A program made the position numbers and the translations under genes. From Gammaproteobacteria bacterium (GTDB taxonomy: Bacteria > Pseudomonadota > Gammaproteobacteria > UBA9214), in NCBI GenBank assembly GCA_029860045.1, contig JAOUBY010000017.1, positions 1-39,732 on the forward strand: DNA of 39,732 nucleotides, given 5' to 3'. Each line of letters starts with the position of its first letter. The stretch's first letter is position 1. Below the pieces are notes generated by a model. The model had not been told where the DNA came from. It saw only the letters and a list, made by a program, of their open reading frames with translations, and did no database searches. Below are positions 6,814 through 15,726 of this stretch, piece by piece.

Positions 6814-7791
6814 ATGAATAGAGTTCTGGTTTTGCCGATATTGGTCTTTATATTGTCGTGGAGTGGCCTGGCCAGTGCCACCGAGGTTCCGGGCCCGCTG
6901 GTGGAGACAGACTGGCTGGACAAACACCAGGGGGATGTCGTGATGCTGGATGTCCGCAAGGACACGAAGAGCTTCACCAGGGAACCTGTTTTCAGGAAGG
7001 ACAAGAAAACCGGCAAGCAGCTGCTGGTCGGTGTTGGCGGGCATATTCCTGGCGCGGTGCTGGTCAACTACAAGCATGTGCGCAGCAAGCGCGAAATCAA
7101 CGGCCAGCTAGTGACGCGCATTGTTCCCCTGCAGGCCGATTTCGAGAAGCTCATGCAGAACTCAGGTGTTAGCAAGGACAGTGCAATCGTGATCGTCTCA
7201 AAGGGGGAGGGTACCGGCGACCTGACCATGGCGACACGCCTGTACTGGACACTGAAGTATTTCGGCCATGACAACATGGCCATATTGAATGGCGGGATGG
7301 CGCAGTGGACGGTAGATGGCCGCAAGGTCGAAACCAGGCCAGGCAAGACGGCAGAGGGAAACTGGCAGGCCGGTGCAGTGCGTGATGCAATACTGGCAAG
7401 TACCAGCGAGGTTTCTGCCGCAGTAAAAGAGGGATCATCCCAGCTGGTTGATAACCGCTCGGTGAGCCAGTACTTCGGCACCGGGAAGAAATCCTATGTT
7501 CACGCAAAGGGGCATATACCCGGTGCCCGCATGTTCCCGAACGAGTTGATGAACAGCGCCGGCGCCCCGGCAAAGTTCCTGCCAAAGGAGGATCTGGACA
7601 AGCTGGTCCGGGCCATGGATATCAATCGTGATGCCGAGACCATTACCTACTGCAACAGCGGCCATCTCGCATCCGGGGGATGGTTCATTATGAGCGAACT
7701 GCTTGGTAACAAGAATGCCAGTCTCTATGACGGGTCGATGCACGAGTGGACCCTGAACAAGCAGCCGGTTAACGCGATGACCATGGAGTAA
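6814..7791 (+). CDS. Exported thiosulfate sulfurtransferase (two-domain rhodanese)
   Basis: Rhodaneses move a sulfane sulfur from a donor such as thiosulfate to a thiophilic acceptor through a cysteine persulfide. I start at the ATG at 6814 because AAGGAG lies just upstream and the product then opens with a signal peptide (MNRVLVLPILVFILSWSGLASA, cleavage near ATE). The 325 residues hold two rhodanese domains. The first (about 30-165) has the fold motifs VVMLDVRK and LNGGMAQW but no cysteine in its active loop, where SKGEGTGDLT replaces it, so it is structural. The second (about 190-320) has LVDNRS and the active loop YCNSGHLAS with Cys280. Its periplasmic location and the nearby thiosulfate permease suggest sulfur handling, though the 260-base gap with a repeat argues for separate transcription. 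Confidence 0.9.
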   Translation: MNRVLVLPILVFILSWSGLASATEVPGPLVETDWLDKHQGDVVMLDVRKDTKSFTREPVFRKDKKTGKQLLVGVGGHIPGAVLVNYKHVRSKREINGQLVTRIVPLQADFEKLMQNSGVSKDSAIVIVSKGEGTGDLTMATRLYWTLKYFGHDNMAILNGGMAQWTVDGRKVETRPGKTAEGNWQAGAVRDAILASTSEVSAAVKEGSSQLVDNRSVSQYFGTGKKSYVHAKGHIPGARMFPNELMNSAGAPAKFLPKEDLDKLVRAMDINRDAETITYCNSGHLASGGWFIMSELLGNKNASLYDGSMHEWTLNKQPVNAMTME

Positions 7792-7900
7792 CCGGGCTGG
7801 CCCGCCTTCTGGCCTGTCTGCACCGGCTGGCAGGGATGTACGTGCAGAATCATGCTGCGCATGGAGGCGCTGCAATCATGACTTGTTGTTTCTAGAGTTT

Positions 7901-8260
7901 TCAGTAACGCCGCCGTAAAGGGAAATAATCCGGCGCGTTGTTGTTAATATGTGCCTGTTCCTTATGGCGTTCCAGTGCCATTTGGTGCTGGTATTCATTC
8001 AGTTCCTTTTGCCAGTTGAGGCAACCGCGCACCAGCGCAATGACAGCCAGGCCGATAAAGGTGATAGCCAGTAAGGCGTCGTTCTGGATATGGTTGTTGT
8101 ACAGATATGCTATTACTGCCACTGTCGGGACAATCACCCAGGCCATGCCGTCACTTATCAGCGCCGTGAGGATGTGAACAACCAGTGCCAGTATTGTGGG
8201 CGGGTGAACGGTATCCTCGCTCTGTGTGTACTTGTGCGCCCCTGTTGTTTTGCGCGACAT
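7901..8260 (-). CDS. Small membrane protein of unknown function (119 aa)
   Basis: I recognise no family. After a polar N-terminus of about 20 residues come two or three hydrophobic stretches: TILALVVHILTALI (about 22-36), MAWVIVPTVAVIAYLY (about 38-54) and LLAITFIGLAVIALV (about 62-77). A charged, helical, His- and Glu-rich tail follows (WQKELNEYQHQMALERHKEQ) and ends with basic PLRRRY. A strong AGGAG site 8 bases before the ATG supports the start. It stands alone, convergent with the rhodanese gene and upstream of no obvious partner. The 167 bases between it and the end of nadA hold nothing I can name. Confidence 0.65.
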   Translation of the reverse strand: MSRKTTGAHKYTQSEDTVHPPTILALVVHILTALISDGMAWVIVPTVAVIAYLYNNHIQNDALLAITFIGLAVIALVRGCLNWQKELNEYQHQMALERHKEQAHINNNAPDYFPLRRRY

Positions 8261-8427
8261 ATCGCCAGCTCCTGTTTTATTAGTGCTATTGGAAGTCCAA
8301 TGGCTACAGGATAGGTTGTGTCTGGTGTTGTGTATATTGTCCCAAGGTACAGCACGGAATGCGTTATCGTGCGAGAGGCCGTGCCTTTAGAGTCTGCTGA
8401 TAAGCTCGCCTGGATACGGACCGTTTG

Positions 8428-9486
8428 TCAGCCCCTGGCGGCAACAAAATCGACCATGCGCTGGGTTGCCTTGCGCGCGCGTCTGCCGATATCTTCCGGG
8501 ACGTGAATCTCGTTTTTGCCATTGCGCAGGACCTCCGCGAGGTTGCGCAGGTGGTTCATCGCCATCCACGGGCAGTGCGCGCAACTCTCGCAGGTTGCAC
8601 CTTCTCCCGCAGAGGGGGCTTCCATGAGAATCTTGTCCGGTGCGGCCTGCTTCATCTTGTAGAAAATACCGTTGTCGGTGGCAACGATGAGGCGCTGGTT
8701 GGGCAGGTTTTTTGCCGCATTGATCAGTTGCGTGGTGGAGCCGACCACGTCGGCCAGAGCAATGACCGATTCCGGCGATTCAGGGTGCACCAGCACGGCG
8801 GCATCTGGATATTGGCTGGCAAGATTTTTCAGGGCTGCGGCCTTGAAGCGTTCATGTACGATGCAACTCGCCTGCCAGAGCAGCATATCGGCGCCGGATA
8901 CGCGCCTGACATAGTCACCCAGGTAACGGTCCGGCGCCCAGAGAATCTTCTTGCCCTGGGCATGCAGGTGTCGGGTGACGTCCACTGCAATGCTTGAGGT
9001 CACCACCCAGTCTGCACGTGCCTTAACCTCTGCGCAGGTGTTGGCGTAGACCACCACGGTGCGCTCGGGGTGGGCGTCGCAGAACGGGATGAATTTCTCC
9101 GGTGGACAACCAAGGTCAAGTGAACATTCGGCCTCCAGGGTTGGCATCAGCACGCGTTTCTCGGGGTTGAGTATTTTTGCGGTCTCTCCCATGAAGCGTA
9201 CACCGGCCACCACCAGGGTGCTGGCGGGATGGCTGTGACCGAAGCGTGCCATTTCCAGTGAGTCTGCCACGGTGCCACCGGTGGCGTCCGCGATCATCTG
9301 CAGATCTTCGTCGGTGTAGTAATGTGCCACCAGCACGGCATCTTTCTCGTGCAGCAGTTCCCTGATCTCCTCGATCAGCGCATCCCGCTCGCCGGGGGCG
9401 TAGTCCGGCCTGCCAATGCTGCCCGGTAACGGGTAGGACGGATCCAGCGTGATGTGCGGAGGTTGCAGATCGGAAGGCTCGGTCAT
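8428..9486 (-). CDS. nadA: Quinolinate synthase
   Basis: NadA condenses iminoaspartate with dihydroxyacetone phosphate to quinolinate in de novo NAD synthesis and needs a [4Fe-4S] cluster. The 352-residue product has [11 protein letters not shown] near residue 53, the pseudo-threefold NadA fold, and three clusters of cysteines at the expected places: Cys121 (AECSLDLGC), Cys208 ([11 protein letters not shown]) and Cys305 within [13 protein letters not shown]. The cluster ligands correspond to E. coli Cys113, Cys200 and Cys297. [16 protein letters not shown] and HPESP are further signature segments. The N-terminus is about 25 residues longer than the conserved core, as in many gammaproteobacteria. 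It is a lone gene here; nadB and nadC are not in the window. Confidence 0.97.
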   Translation of the reverse strand: MTEPSDLQPPHITLDPSYPLPGSIGRPDYAPGERDALIEEIRELLHEKDAVLVAHYYTDEDLQMIADATGGTVADSLEMARFGHSHPASTLVVAGVRFMGETAKILNPEKRVLMPTLEAECSLDLGCPPEKFIPFCDAHPERTVVVYANTCAEVKARADWVVTSSIAVDVTRHLHAQGKKILWAPDRYLGDYVRRVSGADMLLWQASCIVHERFKAAALKNLASQYPDAAVLVHPESPESVIALADVVGSTTQLINAAKNLPNQRLIVATDNGIFYKMKQAAPDKILMEAPSAGEGATCESCAHCPWMAMNHLRNLAEVLRNGKNEIHVPEDIGRRARKATQRMVDFVAARG

Positions 9487-9582
9487 GGTGTCGCTTCGTG
9501 AGGTCGGTACCAGTGTTAGGTTCAGAGCAGAGCTGTCTCGCCTGATCGCGGACTGTTGGGGTGATGGATGCCAGGGACGGTT

Positions 9583-9981
9583 TCAGACAGTATCAGGCTG
9601 CGTCGCCCGTAGCGGCGAATTCTCGATGCGTTCCAGGTATGCAGCGGCCTCGCTGTCACCCCGGTTGGCGGCCTGCTGGAACCATTTTGTCGCCTCTGCA
9701 CGGTCACGGGCGACGCCCTGGCCATGGTAATACATGATGCCGAGGTTGGTCTGTGCATCCATAAAGCCCTGCTCGGCTGCCTTGCGATACCAGTCTGCTG
9801 CCGCAGTCAGGTCCCGTTCCCTGCCGGCGCCCTCGTCAAACATCACGCCCAGGTTGTACTGTGCCTCGACATCGCCCAGTTCCGCCAGTGGCAACCACTC
9901 GTTAAAGGCCGCGCTGTAATCTCCCTTGAGATACGACTGGTAGCCACCACCCAGGATGGTCCAGGTCGGCATGCGTGCCAT
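9583..9981 (-). CDS. Sel1-repeat (TPR-like) protein, short form
   Basis: Sel1 repeats are 36-residue helical pairs that act as protein-binding scaffolds. The 132-residue product has about three: GDYSAAFNEWLPLAELGDVEAQYNLGVMFDEG, then RDLTAAADWYRKAAEQGFMDAQTNLGIMYYHG, then RDRAEATKWFQQAANRGDSEAAAYL (cited here as positions about 20-51, 56-87 and 92-117). Relatives usually carry an N-terminal signal peptide; here the open frame runs back only to a TAG about 15 codons before the ATG and shows no hydrophobic segment, so this copy is either cytoplasmic or lost its leader. It lies 96 bases upstream of nadA on the same strand and could be co-transcribed with it, but there is no known link in function. 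Confidence 0.8.
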   Translation of the reverse strand: MARMPTWTILGGGYQSYLKGDYSAAFNEWLPLAELGDVEAQYNLGVMFDEGAGRERDLTAAADWYRKAAEQGFMDAQTNLGIMYYHGQGVARDRAEATKWFQQAANRGDSEAAAYLERIENSPLRATQPDTV

Positions 9982-10183
9982 CAGTGGTTCACCAAGGGTA
10001 TAAATATCATCAACATGGATAACATTCTAATAACTTTATCGACTTTATGTATAGCCATGGTGGGGTAGGCTTCTTACAATGTAGAAAACGGGTGGGTGAG
10101 CCTGCTTTTCGACCCGGTTAGCGGGGGAATCGAATGCGCTTTCTCAACTCGGTAGCCTAACTCCATGAACCCGGAAGTTGTGT

Positions 10184-10585
10184 ATGTATCGTGTCTCCAA
10201 ATCCGTTGCCTTTTGTTACGGCCATCGACTGCTTGATTACGCAGGCAAGTGCCGGCACCTGCATGGCCATAATGCGCGCGCCGTGATTACCCTGGAAAGC
10301 GCCGAACTCGATGACTGTGGCATGGTGGAGGATTTCAGCGGGGTAAAACGGCTGGTCTGGGACTGGCTGGACAGCGAGATCGATCATACCCTGCTACTGC
10401 ATCGTGATGACCCGCTGTTATCAGTACTGCAATCTGCCGGCGAACGGGTGCTCGTGACCGAGGAAAATCCCACGGCAGAAGTTATTGCGCGCATGATATT
10501 CGACTATGTCGCCGACAAGGGTTACCCGGTCATCGAGGTGGTCCTGTGGGAAACGGATACCAGCTATGCCAGTTATTGTCCCTAG
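10184..10585 (+). CDS. queD: 6-carboxy-5,6,7,8-tetrahydropterin synthase (QueD / PTPS family)
   Basis: QueD converts dihydroneopterin triphosphate to 6-carboxytetrahydropterin, the first dedicated step to 7-deazaguanine and queuosine. The 133-residue product shows the zinc site His14 (FCYGHRL) with His27 and His29 (CRHLHGHN), the catalytic Cys23 just before it, and the IDHTLL and E-rich NPTAEVIARMI segments of the family. I chose the ATG at 10184, preceded by CGGAAG; an upstream TTG two codons earlier is possible. No queC, queE or queF is nearby. The 200 bases before it contain no clear preQ1 riboswitch. A tandem-thioredoxin gene starts 20 bases after its stop, so they form a likely two-gene unit. 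A pterin-synthase paralogue with another product cannot be excluded. Confidence 0.9.
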   Translation: MYRVSKSVAFCYGHRLLDYAGKCRHLHGHNARAVITLESAELDDCGMVEDFSGVKRLVWDWLDSEIDHTLLLHRDDPLLSVLQSAGERVLVTEENPTAEVIARMIFDYVADKGYPVIEVVLWETDTSYASYCP

Positions 10586-10605
10586 TGCCGAGGCCGGGTG
10601 AATAC

Positions 10606-11649
10606 TTGAGCACCCTTTCACGATCTTGCCTGAACCTGTTACTGATGCTTTGTGCGATCGGCCTGGCCGGTGTGGCGGGCGCTGCCGAGAAAGATGATTA
10701 CCTGGCATTTGATGACAAGCCGCTGGAAGAACCACTGTCATATCCGGACTGGTTCAAGCTGAGCTTTCTTGATCTGCGTGAGGATCTGCAGGAAATACGC
10801 GAGACCGGCAAGCGGGGCCTGGTTGTTTATTTTGGCCAGAAATATTGCGCCTATTGCCGTCAGTTTCTGGAGCGTGACCTGGTCAAGGAAGATATACGTA
10901 CCTATATGCAGGAGCATTTCGATGTAATCGGAGTCGATATCCATGGCCACAAAATGGTGACTGATTTCGATGGCGTAACCCTGGAGGAGAGCAGCTTCGC
11001 CGCACGTGAGCAGACCAACTTCACGCCCTCGGTGGTGTTTTACGGGGAGGATGGTGAAGAGGCGCTGCGCCTGCGTGGTTACTATCCACCCTACCGGTTC
11101 CGGGCCGCACTGGAATACGTGGCAGATGGACATTATCGTGGCGAGACGTTCCGCGACTACCTCGCGCGTGCAGATGTGCCGCTGATCTTTGAGGGGGGCG
11201 GACTGAGCGAGGAGGCGTTCTTTACTCCCGGCCCCTACATGCTGAATCGCAGCCGCATTCGTGGCGAGCGGCCGCTGGCAGTGGTCTTTGAGCAGGGTAA
11301 CTGCCATGCCTGTGATGTGCTGCATACAGGCCCATTGCAGGACCCGGAGATCAGGCGACGCATTGAACAACTGGAAGCCGTGCAGTTGTCTTACTGGGCG
11401 GACACGCCGGTGATTACGCCGTCTGGTGAACGCCTGACGGCCAGGAAATGGGCCGAGCGACTGGGGCTGTTCTACACGCCAACGCTTATCTTCTTTGATC
11501 TCGACGGTAGCGAGATTATCCGGGTGGATTCGGTGGTGAAGTTCTACCGCCTGAAGAATGTGCTGGATTACATCATGAAAGGCGGATACCGGGACCACAC
11601 CACCTTCCAGCAATGGCGTGAGTCAAAGCGGCCGCAGAAATACCGCTAG
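10606..11649 (+). CDS. Exported protein with two thioredoxin-fold domains (CAYC and CHAC)
   Basis: I place the start at TTG (10606), after GGGTG, because the product then opens with a proper signal peptide (LLLMLCAIGLAGVAGAAEK, cleavage after GAA). Earlier in-frame starts at 10585 (GTG) or 10546 would overlap queD. The mature protein, about 320 residues, has two thioredoxin-like domains. Domain one has VVYFGQKYCAYCRQF with redox pair Cys81/Cys84 and cis-Pro141 in NFTPSVVFY. Domain two has VVFEQGNCHACDVL with Cys232/Cys235 and cis-Pro291 in YTPTLIFFD. This resembles the SoxW/thioredoxin-2 group of periplasmic reductants. The tandem arrangement is uncommon; the likely role is thiol-disulfide exchange in the periplasm, perhaps for sulfur oxidation or cytochrome maturation, which is inference. 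Confidence 0.82.
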   Translation: MSTLSRSCLNLLLMLCAIGLAGVAGAAEKDDYLAFDDKPLEEPLSYPDWFKLSFLDLREDLQEIRETGKRGLVVYFGQKYCAYCRQFLERDLVKEDIRTYMQEHFDVIGVDIHGHKMVTDFDGVTLEESSFAAREQTNFTPSVVFYGEDGEEALRLRGYYPPYRFRAALEYVADGHYRGETFRDYLARADVPLIFEGGGLSEEAFFTPGPYMLNRSRIRGERPLAVVFEQGNCHACDVLHTGPLQDPEIRRRIEQLEAVQLSYWADTPVITPSGERLTARKWAERLGLFYTPTLIFFDLDGSEIIRVDSVVKFYRLKNVLDYIMKGGYRDHTTFQQWRESKRPQKYR

Positions 11650-11698
11650 GGGCGCAGAACAAACCTGTCACTGCGGACGCGTACAGTGATTCCCTGGA

Positions 11699-12919
11699 TT
11701 AGCTATCCTGCCAGCGTTTGAATACCAGCGTGGCGTTGGTGCCGCCAAAGCCGAAGCTGTTGGACATCATGATGTTGGTGTTCGCATTGTCGATGCGCTC
11801 GCGAATAATCGGGAAGTCGGCGCCGAGTGGGTCAGGTTCGGTAATGTTGGCAGACGCTGACAGGAAATTTCCCTGCATCATCAGCAACGAGTAGATCGCT
11901 TCGTGCACGCCGGCCGCGCCCAGCGAGTGACCGGACAGGGACTTGGTGGAATTGATTTTCGGGATATTATCGCCAAACACGGTGCGAACGGCCTCCAGTT
12001 CGCGCATATCGCCGACCGGGGTACTGGTCCCGTGTGCGTTGATATATTCAATGGGTTCATCAACCGTTGACATGGCCTGCTGCATGCAGCGCACAGCACC
12101 CTCGCCGGATGGCTGCACCATGTCGTAACCATCAGAGGTCGCACCATAGCCCACCAGTTCAGCGTAGATCTTCGCGCCACGCGCACGTGCATGCTCCAGT
12201 TCTTCCAGCACCACCATGCCGCCACCGCCAGCAATGACAAAGCCGTCACGGGTCACGTCATAGGGGCGTGATGCGGTCTCGGGGGTGTCGTTGTACTTGG
12301 AAGACAGCGCACCCATGGCATCGAACATCAGTGTCAGGGTCCAGTGCAGTTCCTCGCCGCCACCGGCGAACACGATATCCTGCTTGCCGAACTGGATCAG
12401 TTCATAACCGTTACCGATACAGTGTGCACTGGTTGAACAGGCGGAGCTGATCGAATAGTTGACACCTCGAATCTTGAACGGCGTGGCAAGGCAGGCGGAG
12501 TTGGTACTCGACATGGTGCGCGGCACCATGTAGGGACCGACGCGTCGTATTCCCTTCGCGCGCAGCGTGTCGACGGCCAGCGCGACATTCTCGGTAGAGG
12601 CGCCTCCGGATCCGGCTATCAGGCCGGTGCGGTCATTGGAAACCATGTCATCGGGGAGGCCGGAATCGTCTATGGCTTCCTGCATGGCAATGTAGTTGTA
12701 CGCGGCGCTGTTGCCCATGAAGCGGCGCAGCTTGCGGTCAATCAGTGCCTCGGTATCTATGTTGACCGTGCCGCCAATGTGACTGCGGAAACCAAGTTCC
12801 TTGTACTCCTCGATGTACTCGATACCCGAACGTCCCTGCTTAAGGGAAGTGCTGACCTCTTCCTTGTTGTTGCCGAGGCTGGATACAACCCCGATTCCGG
12901 TGATAACGACACGACGCAT
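11699..12919 (-). CDS. fabB: 3-oxoacyl-[acyl-carrier-protein] synthase I
   Basis: FabB elongates acyl-ACP by condensation with malonyl-ACP and is needed for unsaturated fatty acids. The 406-residue product has the thiolase fold with the catalytic triad in place: Cys161 ([11 protein letters not shown]), His296 ([12 protein letters not shown]) and His331 ([15 protein letters not shown]). The glycine-rich tail [17 protein letters not shown] is also standard. The type-I identity rather than FabF rests on the pairing with fabA, which lies 11 bases upstream on the same strand. Together they make the anaerobic unsaturated-fatty-acid branch, as in other gammaproteobacteria. No FabR-type operator could be picked out. 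Confidence 0.97.
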   Translation of the reverse strand: MRRVVITGIGVVSSLGNNKEEVSTSLKQGRSGIEYIEEYKELGFRSHIGGTVNIDTEALIDRKLRRFMGNSAAYNYIAMQEAIDDSGLPDDMVSNDRTGLIAGSGGASTENVALAVDTLRAKGIRRVGPYMVPRTMSSTNSACLATPFKIRGVNYSISSACSTSAHCIGNGYELIQFGKQDIVFAGGGEELHWTLTLMFDAMGALSSKYNDTPETASRPYDVTRDGFVIAGGGGMVVLEELEHARARGAKIYAELVGYGATSDGYDMVQPSGEGAVRCMQQAMSTVDEPIEYINAHGTSTPVGDMRELEAVRTVFGDNIPKINSTKSLSGHSLGAAGVHEAIYSLLMMQGNFLSASANITEPDPLGADFPIIRERIDNANTNIMMSNSFGFGGTNATLVFKRWQDS

Positions 12920-12930
12920 AATAAAAAACC

Positions 12931-13482
12931 CTAGAAATTCTCTGTTGAAGTAAACAGTCCGACGCGCAGGTTGTTTGCGGTATAGATAACACGCCCGTCA
13001 ACCTCCATCACGCCGTCTGCGATACCCATGTTCAGCTTGCGCTGGATCACGCGTTTCATATGGATACGATAGGTAATGAGCTTGTTTTTTGGCGTGACCT
13101 GGCCGCTGAACTTGACCTCACCGGCACCCAGTGCGCGCCCGCGCCCGGGGCTGCCTGCCCAGCCCAGGTAAAAACCAACCAGTTGCCACATGGCATCCAG
13201 GCCCAGGCAGCCCGGCATGACCGGGTCATTCTCGAAGTGGCAATCGAAAAACCACAGATCCGGCCTGACATCGAGTTCGGCTATGACCAGTCCCTTGCCA
13301 TGATCGCCATCCCCGTTGTTGATCTGGGTGATCCGGTCAACCATCAGCATGGGCGGCAGCGGTAGCTGGGCATTGCCGGGGCCAAACAGTCGTGCGTGGC
13401 CGCACTCCAGCAACTCTTCATGTGTATAGCTGCTTTTGCCCGTGCTGACTGTGCTTGCAGCACCCGGGTTGGAATCAGTCAT
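12931..13482 (-). CDS. fabA: 3-hydroxydecanoyl-[acyl-carrier-protein] dehydratase/isomerase
   Basis: FabA dehydrates 3-hydroxydecanoyl-ACP and isomerises the product to cis-3-decenoyl-ACP, the branch point to unsaturated fatty acids. The hot-dog fold active site is plain: His82 in [16 protein letters not shown] and Asp96 in GLDAMWQL, spaced 14 residues apart as in E. coli His70/Asp84. I start at the ATG at 13482, with AGGGTG nine bases upstream; an in-frame GTG four codons earlier is the longer alternative. The 183-residue length includes an N-terminal extension of about 12 residues over E. coli. It is the first gene of the fabA-fabB pair. Confidence 0.97.
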   Translation of the reverse strand: MTDSNPGAASTVSTGKSSYTHEELLECGHARLFGPGNAQLPLPPMLMVDRITQINNGDGDHGKGLVIAELDVRPDLWFFDCHFENDPVMPGCLGLDAMWQLVGFYLGWAGSPGRGRALGAGEVKFSGQVTPKNKLITYRIHMKRVIQRKLNMGIADGVMEVDGRVIYTANNLRVGLFTSTENF

Positions 13483-13589
13483 AAGCCGTTTCACCCTGAA
13501 TGAAAAAAGTCGCGCTATTCTAGTCTACTTCGCGGCAAGTCTGAACAGGCCGGCCGAATTTCACTGGATTTCCCGCCAGTGTGGGCAAA

Positions 13590-14072
13590 TCAGTCGCGAA
13601 AATTGATGAACTGCAGTGGCAGGTCCCTCCCGGAATCACGCAAGCCACTGATAATTTTCTGTAAATCATCGCGTTTCTTGCCGCTGACACGCACCTTGTC
13701 GCCCTGGATGCTGGACTGGATCTTGAGTTTTGTTTCCTTGATCTGCTTGACCAGCTGCCTGGCCGTGTCCTGGTCGATGCCCTGGCGGATAGTGATGATG
13801 AGATTTACCTTCTGGCCGCTGGCGGTGACTTCACCTTCTGACAAGGCGGCTATGTCCACGCCGCGCTTGGCCAGTTTCTTGTGCAGGATGTCGAGTACCT
13901 GGCGTATCTGGAACTCATTACTACTGTGCAGGGTCAGTGTTGCCTCGTTTTGCTCGACACGTGAATCGGTGCCCTTGAAGTCAAAACGATTGCCGATCTC
14001 CCGGTTGGACTGATCGACAGCATTGGTGACTTCGTGCAGGTCGACTTCGGACACGATATCGAAGGAGGGCAT
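13590..14072 (-). CDS. yajQ: YajQ family nucleotide-binding protein
   Basis: YajQ proteins (UPF0234) are small cytoplasmic proteins with two ferredoxin-like halves; some bind cyclic di-GMP and act with a transcription factor, others bind RNA or nucleotides. The start at 14072 gives the canonical N-terminus MPSFDIVSEVDLHEV and a 160-residue protein, the normal length; GGAG-like sequence is weak. Family motifs include NRFDFKGTDS near 28-37, AKRGVDI, and the end RVSGKKRDDLQKIISGL with LPLQFINFRD. An upstream ATG 26 codons earlier is rejected because the added residues do not belong to the family. It is a single gene, 95 bases upstream of fabA on the same strand and behind its own terminator-bearing neighbour. 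Confidence 0.95.
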   Translation of the reverse strand: MPSFDIVSEVDLHEVTNAVDQSNREIGNRFDFKGTDSRVEQNEATLTLHSSNEFQIRQVLDILHKKLAKRGVDIAALSEGEVTASGQKVNLIITIRQGIDQDTARQLVKQIKETKLKIQSSIQGDKVRVSGKKRDDLQKIISGLRDSGRDLPLQFINFRD

Positions 14073-14149
14073 GGGTGGCTCCGCATGGCATGCCTTGGTC
14101 GGCATGTTTCTGCGCAGGATTATAAGCAATTCGACAGGAGGGATAAACA

Positions 14150-14172
14150 ATGACCGGCCTGTGGCCGGTCAT
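14150..14172 (-). terminator. Rho-independent terminator for the minus-strand receiver/GGDEF gene
   Basis: ATGACCGGCC (14150-14159) and GGCCGGTCAT (14163-14172) are a perfect 10-base inverted repeat with a three-base loop. On the minus strand it lies 37 bases past the stop of the receiver/GGDEF gene and is followed by TGTTTATCC, a weak T-rich tail. It separates that gene from yajQ. Confidence 0.7.
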
Positions 14173-14208
14173 CGGGGGTGCGGCTGTCAGTTTAATGCTG
14201 TAGTGCGG

Positions 14209-15726
14209 CTATCTTCCGGAGCGTGAAAACAGCGCGAGTATGCGCCTGAATAAACCCGGGCGGGATGCGGTGGTTGCGTCCGGCGTTGCTGATTCCAGTC
14301 CCGCAGTCGTCGCTAGCGTGCTGTGTTGCACGGGTTGTTCGTAGCTTGAGGTCGTGTCGTCCTGTCCCGGTTGGCTGTTGTATGTGGGCTCTGCAAAGGG
14401 AGCAGAAACGACAATTTCCTCATGTTCTTCGGCAGCTGCCAGTTTCTGCGCCTGGGTAAGCTTGCTGGCCAGTCTTTGTGATATGCCGGTAACCGGTTCG
14501 GCAAACATTTCCGGTAGCTGCTCCTCTGTAGCCGTTCGTGCCACCTCGGCTTCAACGTCCGGGGCGGGTTGCTCAACGGTGCTGGCAAGCATCTCGGCGA
14601 TGGATGCATCATCCATGATTGCTACTGCCTCTTCTGTGGCAGTGTCATTTGTAGCCAGCGGCGCGGTGTCGGCGGGAATGCCCGTGATGGTCTGGCAAGC
14701 AACCTCCTCGATATCCTGGTACGGGTTGCTGTCCGTTGCCGTATCTTCTGTGGCGGTGTCATCTGCGCATGGCAGGTCGATCTCTGTGGTATTGGAGAAG
14801 ATGGTCTGGTTGCCACCCTTTGTGATTGCCTGGCGCAGATTATTGCCTGCCATCGTGAGCAGATCATCAAGGCAGGTGTCGTCCTGAATGTTCGGAGAGC
14901 AGATGCCGATGCTCACTGTGAAGCGGATTTCATCGCTACCGTATCTGATGACACGCGCTTTGATGTCCTTGCTGATCCGGTCGGTAAGCGTTTGAACCCC
15001 GCCCTGTTCCATGCCGGTCAACAGCATGGCAAAGCGTGCGGTTCCGGTTCTGGCCGTCATGTCTTCCTGGCGGATGTCGGACGCCATCACGCTGGCGGCA
15101 TACTTGACCACCATCCCGGTTATCGGGTCGCCATGTTGCCGGAACAGTTCGTCGTAGTTGTCGATTTCCAGCTGCGCAACAGTCAGTGGAGTGTTGTGCC
15201 GGATTGCATAGGACAGCTGTTGCTGGCCACGCTCCATGAAAGCAGCCTCATTGGGCAACCCGGTCTGCGTATCAATCAGCGCCTGGTCTTCCAGCGTGAT
15301 GTTCTGCTCGGTCAGTGACTGACGCTCGCTATGTGCGCTGGCGTGTGACTGGGTGCGCGCCAGCAGGTGTACGGCATCAAATGGTTTACCTATGAAGTCG
15401 GTAGCGCCGGCCTCGCGGGCTTGCCGCATGGTTTTTTCGGAGTCGTTGTCACCGGTGATAACAATAACCGGGAGCTTGCTGATGTCAGGATCATGTGCGC
15501 TGCGGATTTTTTCCAGCAGTCCGTAACCGTCCAGTTTCGGCATGGTCAGGTCGGACACAACCAGTGAGAACGGTCCCATGCCGGTCAGGATTTCCCAGGC
15601 ATTCTCGCCATCCACGGCTTCCACTGTTTCGAAGTGGTCTTGCAGGATCTTGCGTGCCGTGACGCGGATAACCTTGGAATCGTCGACGATCAGAAGACGT
15701 TGTTTTTCACCGGTGTTTTCGCTCAT
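14209..15726 (-). CDS. Response regulator with degenerate GGDEF domain and long acidic tail
   Basis: The start at 15726 gives 505 residues. Residues 8-125 are an intact receiver domain: acidic pair Asp15/Asp16, phospho-acceptor Asp59 (VVSDLTMPKLDGYG), Thr91 and Lys114 (GKPFD). Residues about 145-310 are a GGDEF domain, starting with the usual DTQTGLPNEAAF, but the signature is GTARF (228-232) instead of GGDEF, so it should not make c-di-GMP; the inhibitory RxxD site is not evident. Residues about 325-485 are a disordered stretch rich in Thr, Ala, Glu, Asp and Pro. The last 17 residues form a basic amphipathic segment, RPGLFRRILALFSRSGR. A c-di-GMP sensor or scaffold role is inferred. No partner kinase lies adjacent. 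It diverges from the YihY-like gene. Confidence 0.88.
   Translation of the reverse strand: MSENTGEKQRLLIVDDSKVIRVTARKILQDHFETVEAVDGENAWEILTGMGPFSLVVSDLTMPKLDGYGLLEKIRSAHDPDISKLPVIVITGDNDSEKTMRQAREAGATDFIGKPFDAVHLLARTQSHASAHSERQSLTEQNITLEDQALIDTQTGLPNEAAFMERGQQQLSYAIRHNTPLTVAQLEIDNYDELFRQHGDPITGMVVKYAASVMASDIRQEDMTARTGTARFAMLLTGMEQGGVQTLTDRISKDIKARVIRYGSDEIRFTVSIGICSPNIQDDTCLDDLLTMAGNNLRQAITKGGNQTIFSNTTEIDLPCADDTATEDTATDSNPYQDIEEVACQTITGIPADTAPLATNDTATEEAVAIMDDASIAEMLASTVEQPAPDVEAEVARTATEEQLPEMFAEPVTGISQRLASKLTQAQKLAAAEEHEEIVVSAPFAEPTYNSQPGQDDTTSSYEQPVQHSTLATTAGLESATPDATTASRPGLFRRILALFSRSGR

Noticed and set aside
9982-10183. preQ1 riboswitch before queD
   Set aside because: I could not find the conserved stem and the A-rich tail of the preQ1-I aptamer in the 200 bases.
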